Shown piece after piece: positions 53,957 to 63,124 of a stretch of 64,000 nucleotides of DNA. The notes beneath the pieces are model-generated. The model saw only the letters and a list, made by a program, of their open reading frames with translations, did no database searches and was not told the origin of the DNA. The stretch covers positions 62,001 to 126,000 of the forward strand of contig NZLU01000042.1 of the NCBI GenBank assembly GCA_002692725.1, in the 5' to 3' direction. Position 1 is the stretch's first letter; each line of letters opens with the position of its first letter. The translations under genes and the position numbers were made by a program. Source of the DNA: Ponticaulis sp. (GTDB lineage: Bacteria > Pseudomonadota > Alphaproteobacteria > Caulobacterales > Hyphomonadaceae).

Positions 53957-56350
53957 CTAGTCTTCATTTGTATGAACGTGTTTAGTTAACATGTTCATAT
54001 CGGCTGGCTGAATATGGATGTCTCTTTGAGGGAATGGGATCTCAATTCCCGCCTCGCGAAATGCTTTCAGCACGGCAATGCGCGTTTGAGTCCGAGTGGA
54101 CAACGCATCCATGATGTCCGGAATGAAAAAGCGTAATTCAAAGTCCAGCGACGATGCACCAAAACTAGTAAACAGCACTTGTGGCTCAGGAAACTTCAGC
54201 GCCTGCTCGAAATTCTCAGGAACTTTGGAGAGGATTTCAATGATCTGATCAGGGTCTTCTTTATACGCAACGCCAACAGCCACTGTGACACGGCCAAGTC
54301 GGCTCTTATGGGTCCAGTTCGTGACACTGTTGGAAATCAGCTCAGAGTTGGGAACGAGAATGGAGGATCGATCAAAGGTCTCGATTTCGGTCGAACGGAC
54401 TGATATCTTTTTGACAATCCCCTCGCCCGAAGACGTCACAACCCAATCGCCAATCTTGATGGGGCGCTCGAACAGCAGGATCAGCCCCGAGACAAAATTG
54501 TTCACAATACTCTGGAGACCGAAGCCAATACCAACAGAAAGTGCACCCGCAATGATAGCCAGGTTGGAGAGGTCAAAGCCAAGCAGGCTGACACCGGTGA
54601 AGAAGGCGATGACAAGCCCGATATATCCAATCAGCGTCCGCAGAGAGTTCTGAACGCCCGGATCGACCCTCAACCGGCTGAACACCCGACTTTGCGTTGT
54701 GCGCTGAACCAGTCGTGTTGCGCCAATCAGGCCAAGAAACACCAGAACGGCGATCGCGACCTGCGCCAATGAAAACCGGACGGACCCGATCTGGACGCCA
54801 TTCACAGCCTGCATGATACCACGCTGTACACTCGACCATTCAAATCCAATCAGAAGCGAGGCAAATGGCACCCAGAGCGCAAACACAAAACACGTGCTGA
54901 GAATATTGAGCCAGAACTGAAACAGGTCTTTCTTGTCGTCCTGGCGCTCGGATTTGGACAGGAAAAGATCGGCAAACGCGGCAAGCAGCTGAACACAGGC
55001 ATCCCGAACTATGATGGCAGACAAGGTAAGCCCGCCGACCAGAAACAGGCGGGTTGTCAGAAAGTGTGCCAGTGACGAATAACCAACAAGCGCGATAAGG
55101 CCGCAAAATCCGGCAAAGACAGTCAGAAGTGCGCGGAATGGCTTCGGCAGGAGGAGCGGTTTCGCCACTTCGGGCGTGGCCTCACTCTCCTCACTCCCGG
55201 CCGAAGCTTCGACCGGCGTGTCGCCGGTCCAGACCCGCGCAATGACAAAGATAAACCCTGACAATAAGATCGCGACACTGCCGCGAATCAGGACGTCGAG
55301 CTCCTCCGCCATACCGAACACATTGGTCTCAACCCGGACCACATGATCGAGCGCAATCAGCCCGGCCGCAGACACGAAGCCGAACCATAACAGGAATGCG
55401 CGCTGACGATCTGAAAAATTGAATGGCTGCAAGGGCGTGACAACCGAGAAAAATACAGAGCAAAGCGACGACACCGCCGCGACGCAGATGCTGGCTGTCC
55501 AGAAAGCATTGAGAACCGTGCTGAGAGACGGCGGGACAACATCCAGAAAAGCAATCGTGCCCGCCAGCAAAACGGCGGCAAGCACCACTGGCAAGGTTCG
55601 CAGACCTGCCCGAAACAGTCCGATCACCACGTCAAGCGCGCTTCCGGACTCGGCCCGGCCGAGCGGAACAATCAGATAATGGTTCAGGCGATTGCGTACT
55701 GGTATGGCCAGAACGAAAGAGAGAACAATTGCGCCAATCAATGCGAGCCCGGTAGGCAAATTGATCTGCCCGGTGTGATCATCGCTCAGATGATCTGACA
55801 ATTCGGATTGCAAATGCCCGATATTGTCGGTGAGAGCGCGGCTACCCTCTGCCCATGTGTCCGGGTGCAGAAACAATGGTCCGCGCCCGGTGAGGTCAGC
55901 ATAAAAAGCACTTCGGCGTTCGGTTTCGACTTCGAGTGCAAGCCGGTCAAGCTGAGTAAGGTTTTGCCGGGTCTGTGTAAGCCCTTGTCTGATCCCGTCC
56001 AGCTCAGCCATTAGCTGATTGCGCTCCCGCGTCACACCGGCCGCCTCGCCGCTCACCTCTGGCCCCAGACGGTTCAGGGTTTCCTGAACCGCGCGCTCCT
56101 CCTCGCGCAGCGCATCCTGCGTGGCGAGGATCTCCGAGCGATGTGTCAGAAACGCCTTTTCAAGCGCTGAGAGATCGGCCTGATCATTCGCAAAAGTCTG
56201 TGTGAGTTCAGATATTTTCCGGGTCTGATACGCCACGGACTCGCCCGGATCAGCGCTTTGCGCGAAGCTCTGACCGCTTGCGACAATAACGCTGACCAAT
56301 ATCAGGGTCAGACAAATCAGCTGGCAAACTCGACGAAGTCCTGTCAGCAC
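53957..56350 (-). CDS. DUF3772/MscS-family mechanosensitive channel
   Basis: The 797-residue protein has a signal sequence (QLICLTLILVSVIVASGQSF), a periplasmic coiled-coil DUF3772-type region (SELTQTFANDQADLSALEKA to about 170), about ten membrane segments, and a C-terminal MscS core. That core includes the pore helix and signature ALSVGIGFGLQSIVNNFVSG near 600-619 and LLFERPIKIGDWVVTSSGEG near 622-641. Start is GTG 56350 with CAGGAG seven bases ahead. Such large MscS proteins gate on membrane tension during osmotic downshock. It stands between zapA and the 6S RNA. Confidence 0.92.
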   Translation of the reverse strand: MLTGLRRVCQLICLTLILVSVIVASGQSFAQSADPGESVAYQTRKISELTQTFANDQADLSALEKAFLTHRSEILATQDALREEERAVQETLNRLGPEVSGEAAGVTRERNQLMAELDGIRQGLTQTRQNLTQLDRLALEVETERRSAFYADLTGRGPLFLHPDTWAEGSRALTDNIGHLQSELSDHLSDDHTGQINLPTGLALIGAIVLSFVLAIPVRNRLNHYLIVPLGRAESGSALDVVIGLFRAGLRTLPVVLAAVLLAGTIAFLDVVPPSLSTVLNAFWTASICVAAVSSLCSVFFSVVTPLQPFNFSDRQRAFLLWFGFVSAAGLIALDHVVRVETNVFGMAEELDVLIRGSVAILLSGFIFVIARVWTGDTPVEASAGSEESEATPEVAKPLLLPKPFRALLTVFAGFCGLIALVGYSSLAHFLTTRLFLVGGLTLSAIIVRDACVQLLAAFADLFLSKSERQDDKKDLFQFWLNILSTCFVFALWVPFASLLIGFEWSSVQRGIMQAVNGVQIGSVRFSLAQVAIAVLVFLGLIGATRLVQRTTQSRVFSRLRVDPGVQNSLRTLIGYIGLVIAFFTGVSLLGFDLSNLAIIAGALSVGIGFGLQSIVNNFVSGLILLFERPIKIGDWVVTSSGEGIVKKISVRSTEIETFDRSSILVPNSELISNSVTNWTHKSRLGRVTVAVGVAYKEDPDQIIEILSKVPENFEQALKFPEPQVLFTSFGASSLDFELRFFIPDIMDALSTRTQTRIAVLKAFREAGIEIPFPQRDIHIQPADMNMLTKHVHTNED

Positions 56351-56494
56351 CGAGCAACTCCTGGAAACAAAAAAACAGCCATGTCTTTAGCGAACATCTT
56401 CTCCGTTTGGATTAACGGAAGAAACCACATCACGAAAGTATCGGGTTGATCTCTTCTCCCTCTTCACGGACGCGATCAGACATCTTATTTATGA

Positions 56495-56652
56495 CGTCGC
56501 GGCTGCGGCGTTCGAACAGGCTCACATTCCGGCGACCTTACATTTTCGTCAGGGAACTGGCGCTGCCCGGATCGTGGTCCGGGTAACTGGTGCCCACCTA
56601 GCTTGCTGGGTCGACGGGAATGCAAACCCCTGTACGGCGCTCGCGGTTGCCT
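56495..56652 (+). ncRNA. ssrS: 6S RNA
   Basis: This segment, 27 bases before ygfA, folds as alphaproteobacterial 6S RNA. A closing stem pairs the region near 56497-56520 (GCGGCTGCGGCGTTCGAACA) with about 56628-56650. CATTCCGGCGACC pairs with GGTCGACGGGAATG across the central bubble. The apical arm carries GGGAACTGGCGC, CCCGGATC-GTG-GTCCGGG, and GGTGCCCACCTAGC with its partner GCTGGGT. 6S RNA binds the housekeeping RNA polymerase as an open-promoter mimic in stationary phase. The neighbouring ygfA is its usual partner. Ends are estimated; TTATTT at 56486-56491 may be the -10 element. Confidence 0.85.
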
Positions 56653-56678
56653 TCGTTTGGAAAGGAAGCTGATCAACA

Positions 56679-57272
56679 ATGAAACCCGTCTCCAAAGATC
56701 AGCTCCGGGTTTCCTGCAAGGCGCTTCGCGAACAACTCGCTGCAAACCGCCCGGACGCCCCGGCTGCAATGGCCGAGCGGTTTCCCGAAAAACTCCTAAA
56801 GCGGTTTGGCCCACTGGTTGCCGGCTATATCGCGATCGGCAGCGAGATTGACCCCGCCTCTCTTTTCAATCGTCTGAGAGGTCTGGGGGCCGAGATCTGT
56901 TACCCGCGGGTTGAAGCCGATGATTCCATGACGTTTCGACGTGTTTCTTCGCCTGACGATCTGGAATCCGGGCCGTTTGGCCTGACCCAACCCACTTCAT
57001 CTGCGCAAATTGTCGCACCAAAGCTCGTTTTAACGCCGTTGCTGGCCTTCGATGCGGCGGGAAACCGCCTCGGTTATGGGAAGGGCCATTACGATCGGGC
57101 ACTCGCGCGGTTAAGAGAGTCGAGTTCGGTTTTTGTCTGCGGACTGGCGTATTCCGAGCAGGAAGTCCTGCAAATCCCTGCAGAACCAACTGATATACCG
57201 CTCGATTGGGTCGTCACGGAGAACGGGTCCATTCCGCTTTTCTTTTCTCGCGTCTCAGGCAAAAACAGTTAA
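56679..57272 (+). CDS. ygfA: 5-formyltetrahydrofolate cyclo-ligase
   Basis: The 197-residue enzyme converts 5-formyl-THF to 5,10-methenyl-THF using ATP. Marks: KDQLRVSCKALREQLAANRP near 5-24 and the C-terminal nucleotide motif DAAGNRLGYGKGHYDRALAR near 124-143. It lies directly downstream of 6S RNA and is probably expressed by read-through from it, as in other proteobacteria. Confidence 0.95.
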   Translation: MKPVSKDQLRVSCKALREQLAANRPDAPAAMAERFPEKLLKRFGPLVAGYIAIGSEIDPASLFNRLRGLGAEICYPRVEADDSMTFRRVSSPDDLESGPFGLTQPTSSAQIVAPKLVLTPLLAFDAAGNRLGYGKGHYDRALARLRESSSVFVCGLAYSEQEVLQIPAEPTDIPLDWVVTENGSIPLFFSRVSGKNS

Positions 57273-57425
57273 TGGCGCAAAGTTACGCGATAGATTTTAC
57301 TTCCAATTAAGTAATATTTATCAACGCGTTACTTTCAGCCCGACGCTCATTCTTTCACTAATTTTAAAGCTTGCCGCCTTAAGTGTTGCACCTGCAATAT
57401 AACTATTTGGGTATTTGGGCACGTC

Positions 57426-59591
57426 ATGCTGAACCGGGTTTCGATCACATATAAGCTTCTTGGTCTCGTTTTGGGGGCTGTTCTTGTATCCTCGCTTGCT
57501 TCCGGCTTTATGGCCAGTCAGCAATCCTCTGAAGCCATTATCGCGCAACAAAAGCAGAGCCTTGCCGGCTTCGCCGAAGCCAGGGCCAACGCGCTTGAGG
57601 ATTATCTCTCCAGCATTCAGATCGATCTGGACACTGTGGCCACCAATCCGGAAACGCTCCTGGCGCTTGAAGACTTCCAGGCAGGCTGGGACGAACTCGG
57701 CCGTGAGCAGACTGAGACGCTTCAGCATCTCTACATTACCGCAAACCCCAACCCACTGGGCGAAAAGCACAAGCTCGACTTTGCGTCAGATGGATCCGCT
57801 TATTCGGAAGCGCACGCCAAGCATCATCAATGGTTCCGTGAATTTCTTGAGGCCCGAGGCTATTACGATATCTTTCTGTTCTCGCTGGAAGGTGACCTGG
57901 TCTATACAGTCTTTAAAGAGCTCGATTACGCCACCAATCTGCGCACCGGTCAGTGGAAAGATTCAGACCTCGGAAACGCTTTTCGAGCCGCAGCTGATAA
58001 CCTGAATGGCACGGAAAAAGCTTTCTTTGATTTCGAACCCTACGCCCCGAGCCATGGCGCGCCTGCAAGCTTCATTTCGCGTGCAATCTATGATGAAGCC
58101 GGAAAGAAGTCTGGTGTTCTGGTCTTCCAGATGCCGATTGACCGCCTGAATGCCATTATGGGCAACACTGTCGGGTTGGGCGAGACAGGCGATTCCTATT
58201 TGGTGGGGTCTGATGGTGTGATGCGGACGGATTCTCCAAAAGCGTCGAGTTCCACCCTGCTGAAAACCAGCATCAATCCGGCTCAGATCGAAAACGCCTC
58301 GAACCATGACATCTTCCTGTATGAGGGTGAGGATTATAACGGCGAACGGGTTGTATCGGCAGCGCATCAGATTCCGTTTGAGGGCGTTAACTGGTATGTT
58401 GTGACCCAAACTGATGAAGCTGAAATCCTCGCTCCTGCAGCCGATCTGCGTGGGTCCCTTACGTTCGTTTCCATCACTTTGATCGTTATTCTGGGTGTTG
58501 TTGGTATCTTCCTGGCGCGAATGATCAGTGGCCCCATTGCCCGCGTTGCCAAAACAACCGAAAAGATAGCTTCCGGCCAGTTTGATACGGAAATTCCTTA
58601 CCAGAATCGCGGTGACGAAATTGGGCCTCTGGCGCGCTCGCTCGACAAATTCCGACTGGCCATGATCTCAGCCGAAAAGCTGGCTACGGAGCAGCAGGAA
58701 CGCGCAGAGCAGGACAAGATTGAAGCGGAACGCCGCGCCATGATTGGCGAGCGTCTTGCGCAACGCGCCCAAGACTTTGACGCAATTGTCTCAAAGGCTC
58801 TTGAGGAATTCGCTCACGCGGCTGGCAATCTTGATGAAAACGCAACCGCAATGTCCGCTATTGCTGAAGAGACAGCGACCCAATCAAAAGGCATTGCGCA
58901 CGCCTCGAAGAACGCCTCCAACAATGTGCAAGGAGTCGCTGCGGCCACCGAAGAATTGTCGGTTTCCGTTGGCGAGATCGGGGCCAAGGTTTCGCACTCC
59001 TTGTCAGCCACGAATAATGCCGTGAAGCAAGCCGAGAGCATGCGCGAACGTGTGGCAGGCCTCGAAGCCGCGGCATCTGCCATTTCGGACGTGATTGGCC
59101 TGATCACCAACATTGCGGGCCAGACCAATCTTCTTGCCCTCAACGCCACCATCGAAGCAGCACGCGCCGGAGAGGCAGGCAAGGGATTCGCCGTGGTGGC
59201 CAGTGAGGTCAAAGCCCTCGCCACGCAAACCTCAAAAGCCACAGAGGATATCTCGAAGCAGATCTCGGCCATTCAGGACACCACCACCGCGTCAGTGGCC
59301 GGCATACACGACATTCTCACCGTAATCGCCGAACTTGAAAGCGCCTCGCGTGAGATCGCCAATTCCATCGATCAGCAGAATGCGGCCACCCAGCAGATAT
59401 CCGAAAGCATTCAGCAGGCGTCTGGCAGCGTCCTGGAAGTCGATAACAATATTCACGGCGTGAATGACGCGGCCCAGGAAGCCGGCGTGACCGCCAACCG
59501 GATGAGAAACGCCTCTGAATTACTGAATGAACAGTCGCAAATCCTTCGACAGGAAGTTCTCAGCTTCCTCGATGATGTGCGGGTTGCCTGA
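57426..59591 (+). CDS. Methyl-accepting chemotaxis protein with double-Cache sensor
   Basis: The 721-residue receptor has TM1 ([20 protein letters not shown] near 11-30), a large Cache-type periplasmic domain (about 40-325; [70 protein letters not shown]), TM2 ([20 protein letters not shown] near 349-368), HAMP and the signalling domain with [20 protein letters not shown] near 560-579. The Cache ligand is unknown. It is monocistronic, between ygfA and ymdB, with its own terminator. No che operon is nearby. Confidence 0.93.
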   Translation: MLNRVSITYKLLGLVLGAVLVSSLASGFMASQQSSEAIIAQQKQSLAGFAEARANALEDYLSSIQIDLDTVATNPETLLALEDFQAGWDELGREQTETLQHLYITANPNPLGEKHKLDFASDGSAYSEAHAKHHQWFREFLEARGYYDIFLFSLEGDLVYTVFKELDYATNLRTGQWKDSDLGNAFRAAADNLNGTEKAFFDFEPYAPSHGAPASFISRAIYDEAGKKSGVLVFQMPIDRLNAIMGNTVGLGETGDSYLVGSDGVMRTDSPKASSSTLLKTSINPAQIENASNHDIFLYEGEDYNGERVVSAAHQIPFEGVNWYVVTQTDEAEILAPAADLRGSLTFVSITLIVILGVVGIFLARMISGPIARVAKTTEKIASGQFDTEIPYQNRGDEIGPLARSLDKFRLAMISAEKLATEQQERAEQDKIEAERRAMIGERLAQRAQDFDAIVSKALEEFAHAAGNLDENATAMSAIAEETATQSKGIAHASKNASNNVQGVAAATEELSVSVGEIGAKVSHSLSATNNAVKQAESMRERVAGLEAAASAISDVIGLITNIAGQTNLLALNATIEAARAGEAGKGFAVVASEVKALATQTSKATEDISKQISAIQDTTTASVAGIHDILTVIAELESASREIANSIDQQNAATQQISESIQQASGSVLEVDNNIHGVNDAAQEAGVTANRMRNASELLNEQSQILRQEVLSFLDDVRVA

Positions 59592-59622
59592 TCCTTTCCA
59601 AACTCACACCTGTAAAACCACT

Positions 59623-59653
59623 GAGCTGGCTAGTCGCCAGCTCTTTCTTTTTC
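59623..59653 (+). terminator. Terminator of the double-Cache chemoreceptor gene
   Basis: Arms GAGCTGGC (59623-59630) and GCCAGCTC (59636-59643) are followed by TTTCTTTTT. Confidence 0.87.
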
Positions 59654-59713
59654 AGGTCGCAAGCTGGTCATTATTGCCGTCTTGGTTCATATGGCCCCGA
59701 TCAGGAGGTCTGA

Positions 59714-60532
59714 ATGCGATTGGCGTTTTTTGGTGATGTGGTTGGCAAGGCTGGCAGGAATGTTCTGCGAGACCATCTGTCCGAACTGAAACTGGATCTG
59801 AAGCTCGATTTTGTGGTCGTGAATGCAGAAAATGCAGCGGGCGGTTTCGGTATTACAGAAGCCATCGCCGAGGACCTTTACGGATTTGGCGCAGATTGTC
59901 TGACACTCGGCAATCACAGCTGGGATCAACGGGACGCCCTCACCTATATCACGCGGGAAGACCGCCTCCTTCGTCCCTGCAATTATCCGCCAACCGTTGA
60001 GGCCCCTGGCCGGGGTGCCAATCTGTACACACTGTCGGACGGACGTCGGGTCGCGGTGATCTCAGTCCTCGGTCGACTCTATATGGATTCCCTGGATGAC
60101 CCGTTTCAGGCGGTTGAGCGCGAGCTGAACTCAGCCCCGCTTGGCGTGGTGGCGGATGCTATTCTTGTGGATGTGCATGCCGAAGCGACCTCAGAAAAAA
60201 TGGCGATGGGTCATTTCTGCGATGGCCGGGCGAGCTTTGTCGTTGGCACCCACACGCATATCCCAACTGCGGACGCACAGATCCTGCCCGGCGGCACGGC
60301 CTATCAGACCGATGCCGGCATGTGCGGAGATTATGACAGCGTGATCGGCATGAAGAAGGAAGCGAGCGTCAAACGCTTTTCCACGCGCCTGCCAACCGAA
60401 CGCATGGGACCGGCCGAAGGTCCTGGAACAGCCTGCGGTGTTATGGTGGAAACCGATGACAAAACCGGCCTAGCCATCCGGATCGAGCCGATCCGGATTG
60501 GGGGTCGGCTGAAGGAAGTTGTGCCGGACTAA
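59714..60532 (+). CDS. ymdB: YmdB-family metallophosphoesterase
   Basis: The 272-residue protein of the TIGR00282/YmdB family acts on 2',3'-cyclic nucleotides in Bacillus. Metal ligands are visible: Asp in MRLAFFGDVVGKAGRNVL near 1-18, Asn/Glu in VVVNAENAAGGFGITEA near 34-50, the GNHSWDQRDAL motif near 69-79, His in ILVDVHAEATSEKMAMGH near 153-170 and GTHTHIPTADAQIL near 178-191. It commonly follows ygfA in alphaproteobacteria; here a chemoreceptor gene intervenes. Confidence 0.93.
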   Translation: MRLAFFGDVVGKAGRNVLRDHLSELKLDLKLDFVVVNAENAAGGFGITEAIAEDLYGFGADCLTLGNHSWDQRDALTYITREDRLLRPCNYPPTVEAPGRGANLYTLSDGRRVAVISVLGRLYMDSLDDPFQAVERELNSAPLGVVADAILVDVHAEATSEKMAMGHFCDGRASFVVGTHTHIPTADAQILPGGTAYQTDAGMCGDYDSVIGMKKEASVKRFSTRLPTERMGPAEGPGTACGVMVETDDKTGLAIRIEPIRIGGRLKEVVPD

Positions 60533-60562
60533 AAAAGCGCGTCTGGCCAGACGCGCTTTTCG
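60531..60562 (+). terminator. Bidirectional terminator between ymdB and the convergent lipoprotein gene
   Basis: A perfect 14-bp palindromic stem (AAAAGCGCGTCTGG / CCAGACGCGCTTTT, 60533-60560) runs into TTTT on the plus strand and into TTTTTT on the minus strand. Confidence 0.9.
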
Positions 60563-60589
60563 TTTGTCGTTACAAAATCCGGCCCCGGC

Positions 60590-61147
60590 TTATTTGCCCG
60601 CCAGTTTCACAAAATTCGGATCTGTGATGGCTTCATTGAGCAGACCGGCAACCGTTGGCTGGAAGGCATCAATGACGTTCTGGCACGCATTGATGGCGCT
60701 GAAGCTGGTCTTGAACTCATGATGTACATCGACCGTGTAACCCTCAGGCAAATTGGCAGAAGACAGCTTGAGCGCAACATCCCACGACCCTGTGCCAAAG
60801 GAGTTGAACTCAAGAACTTCAATCACGCCATCAATCTGAGTTCCGCCAGCTTCCAGAATCCCTGCGGTGAACAGCTCTTCCTGAAGCGCGTCCTCAATAT
60901 ACTCGATTGGCGACTGACCTGGCGCAACCTCCAAAGCGCCAAGCGCACGACAGGTTGGCTCAATGTTAACACCAGACGCCGCGGAAAAATTGCCCATCGA
61001 CACTTTGGCATTACTGCCTTGCATTGCCGACTGAGCGGCCATGATGTTTTCTGTTGACGCCTTGTAAGGGCGGCTGGAAGTGGTTTCACAGCCAGCAATA
61101 AACAGCACTGACGCCGCAGCGCCTGCGAAAATAATGCTTTGTTTCAT
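60590..61147 (-). CDS. Hypothetical lipoprotein
   Basis: The 185-residue protein has a lipobox (AAASVLFIAGCETTSSRP), then a domain with GNFSAASGVNIEPTCRALGA, ALQEELFTAGILEAGGTQID, FNSFGTGSWDVALKLSSANL and FSAINACQNVIDAFQPTVAG. The pattern of a small beta-rich region with two Cys suggests an outer-membrane lipoprotein of the type that responds to envelope state, but no family is assigned. ATG 61147 is used; the frame extends to 61180. It is convergent with ymdB and shares its terminator. Confidence 0.78.
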   Translation of the reverse strand: MKQSIIFAGAAASVLFIAGCETTSSRPYKASTENIMAAQSAMQGSNAKVSMGNFSAASGVNIEPTCRALGALEVAPGQSPIEYIEDALQEELFTAGILEAGGTQIDGVIEVLEFNSFGTGSWDVALKLSSANLPEGYTVDVHHEFKTSFSAINACQNVIDAFQPTVAGLLNEAITDPNFVKLAGK

Positions 61148-61401
61148 TAGGATCTTTCCCCGATCTTTATCCGACCTCATCGGATCGTCCGGGTTACCAT
61201 ATCCGAATATTGAAGGCGCACAATATAATCCTTAGAGAAGCTTTGAAAATCTACTTTTGATTGTACTTCCGGTGTATCCCGATGACATCCGTAAGCTACC
61301 CCGGCAGAGTTCAACGTGTACCCTTCACCTTTTTGGCGGCATGCGATAAACCGTCCGCCTCAGTTCAACGATTGACGACAATCTCGCCATCAGGAGTTTT
61401 C

Positions 61402-62151
61402 ATGGCTGGCCACAGTAAATGGGCAAACATCCAGCACCGTAAAGGCGCCGCTGACAAAAAGCGTGCCGCAGCCTTTGCCAAGCTGTCAAAAGAGATTTCC
61501 ATCGCCTCCAAACTGGGCGGCCCGGATGTTGACGGCAATCCGCGTCTTCGCCTGGCAGTGAAGAACGCCCGCGCAGAATCCATGCCGAAGGACAATATCC
61601 AGCGCGCCATTGATAAGGGTGCGGGCGGCGATTCTGCAGACTTTTTTGACATCCGCTATGAAGGCTTCGGACCGGGCGGCGTTGGTCTGATCGTTGAATG
61701 CTCAACTGACAACAAAAACCGGACGGCGGGCGATGTTCGCTCCACCTTCGGCAAGAATGGCGGAAACCTCGGCGAGACCGGGTCTGTGTCGTTTGGCTTT
61801 GATCAGGTCGGCGAGATCGTGTTTGAGCGCGTGATTGGTGACGAAGAAACCGTGATGGATGCGGCCATTGAAGCCGGCGCGACCGATGTGGAAGTAGAAG
61901 ACGAGGTCTATGTCATCTACACCGAGCGCGACGACTTTATGGAAGTCGCAGGCAATCTCGACGCCGCGTTTCCGGACCATGAAGCCAAATCCACCAAGCT
62001 GATCTGGAAGCCACAAAACTATATCGAAATCAGTGATGATCCGGCCCTGACCCTGATCAAACTGATCGATGCGCTGGAAGATCTGGATGACGTTCAGAAC
62101 GTCTATCATTCCGGCGATATTGATGAGGCTGCACTCGAAGCGGCTGAATAG
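61402..62151 (+). CDS. yebC: YebC/PmpR-family regulator or ribosome-associated factor
   Basis: The 249-residue protein begins with the family hallmark MAGHSKWANIQHRKGAADKK, has LAVKNARAESMPKDNIQRAI near 52-71, YEGFGPGGVGLIVECSTDN near 87-105 and RSTFGKNGGNLGETGSVSF near 114-132. Family members bind DNA or help ribosomes through difficult stretches. ATG 61402 follows AGGAG. It usually precedes ruvC; here ruvCAB is 33 kb away. Two bases separate it from the PP2C-like gene, so they form a unit. Confidence 0.95.
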   Translation: MAGHSKWANIQHRKGAADKKRAAAFAKLSKEISIASKLGGPDVDGNPRLRLAVKNARAESMPKDNIQRAIDKGAGGDSADFFDIRYEGFGPGGVGLIVECSTDNKNRTAGDVRSTFGKNGGNLGETGSVSFGFDQVGEIVFERVIGDEETVMDAAIEAGATDVEVEDEVYVIYTERDDFMEVAGNLDAAFPDHEAKSTKLIWKPQNYIEISDDPALTLIKLIDALEDLDDVQNVYHSGDIDEAALEAAE

Positions 62152-62153
62152 CC

Positions 62154-63005
62154 ATGTCCATCAGCATCCTTGAAACCATTAACTGGCCGGGTGCGGATCT
62201 GAATGGAAAACGCAAACGAACCGGCGATGACCGGTTCGGCTTTGACGAGGGCGCAGGCACGGCCTGGGTGCTCGATGGAGCCACCGATCTCGGCCCACTC
62301 CGCCTGTTCGAAACAGAAGAAAGTGACGCGGCCTGGATCGCAGAATACCTCAATCGCGAACTGATGTTCAGCCCGCCGCAGCCCGATGAGGATATAACGC
62401 CGTATTTCGAACGGATTCTGACATCACTGCGTGAGAAGGCCAAAGCAGCGAGCAAGGTCACGATTGAAAACGCCCCGAAAGAGGTCTGGCCGATCGCGTC
62501 CGGCATGTGGATGCGCGAGCGCGGCGAGGTCATTGAGTTTGCCTGGCTCGGGGATTGTGTGGCGCTGATTTCACCGCCGGATGGACCGCTTGAAATCCTC
62601 ACCAAGCATGAGCAATCCGAGCTGGAAACCCGTACATCGCGTGAGCTGAATGCGATGTCGCCGGAAGACAAACTTGCTGGACTCAGAAAAATCCGCGCGA
62701 CGCAGAATTCGGACCCGGAGCATGCTCTGTTCGGCCTTTCGCCTCATGCCCCGTCGCGCCTCTCCATCGAAACACGCAATGTGCCCGAAGGTACCGACAT
62801 TATCCTGATGACTGACGGCCTCTGGCGCGTGGTTGATCCTTACGGGCTGATGACCGCCGAGGATTTGGTGGAGACCGTCAGAACCTACAGCCTAGTTGAA
62901 CTGATGAAGCAAATGCGGCGGTATGAGACTGAGGGCGATCAGGATACCTTAGCCCGCATCAAGAAGAGTGATGACGCTGCCGCAATCCATCTGCAGATCA
63001 GATAG
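62154..63005 (+). CDS. PP2C-type protein phosphatase-like protein
   Basis: The 283-residue protein has the PP2C metal-binding layout: GDDRFGFDEGAGTAWVLDGA near 24-43 (Asp and DGAT), FAWLGDCVALISPPDG near 126-141, TDIILMTDGLWRVVDPYGLM near 215-234 (DG), and a terminal KKSDDAAAIHL (DD) near 269-279. It probably dephosphorylates Ser/Thr, although bacterial relatives also act on small substrates. It begins two bases after yebC, implying coupled translation. Confidence 0.87.
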   Translation: MSISILETINWPGADLNGKRKRTGDDRFGFDEGAGTAWVLDGATDLGPLRLFETEESDAAWIAEYLNRELMFSPPQPDEDITPYFERILTSLREKAKAASKVTIENAPKEVWPIASGMWMRERGEVIEFAWLGDCVALISPPDGPLEILTKHEQSELETRTSRELNAMSPEDKLAGLRKIRATQNSDPEHALFGLSPHAPSRLSIETRNVPEGTDIILMTDGLWRVVDPYGLMTAEDLVETVRTYSLVELMKQMRRYETEGDQDTLARIKKSDDAAAIHLQIR

Positions 63006-63124
63006 CAGGAGATCGGAAACTCTCCCTCAGGTTGAATATCCGACCTAATTAATAATTCTCCCGTAAAATCAACGTTAAGGAGATTGAGTTATGAGTTAAC
63101 TAAAATACTCATAGGGGTTGGAAC

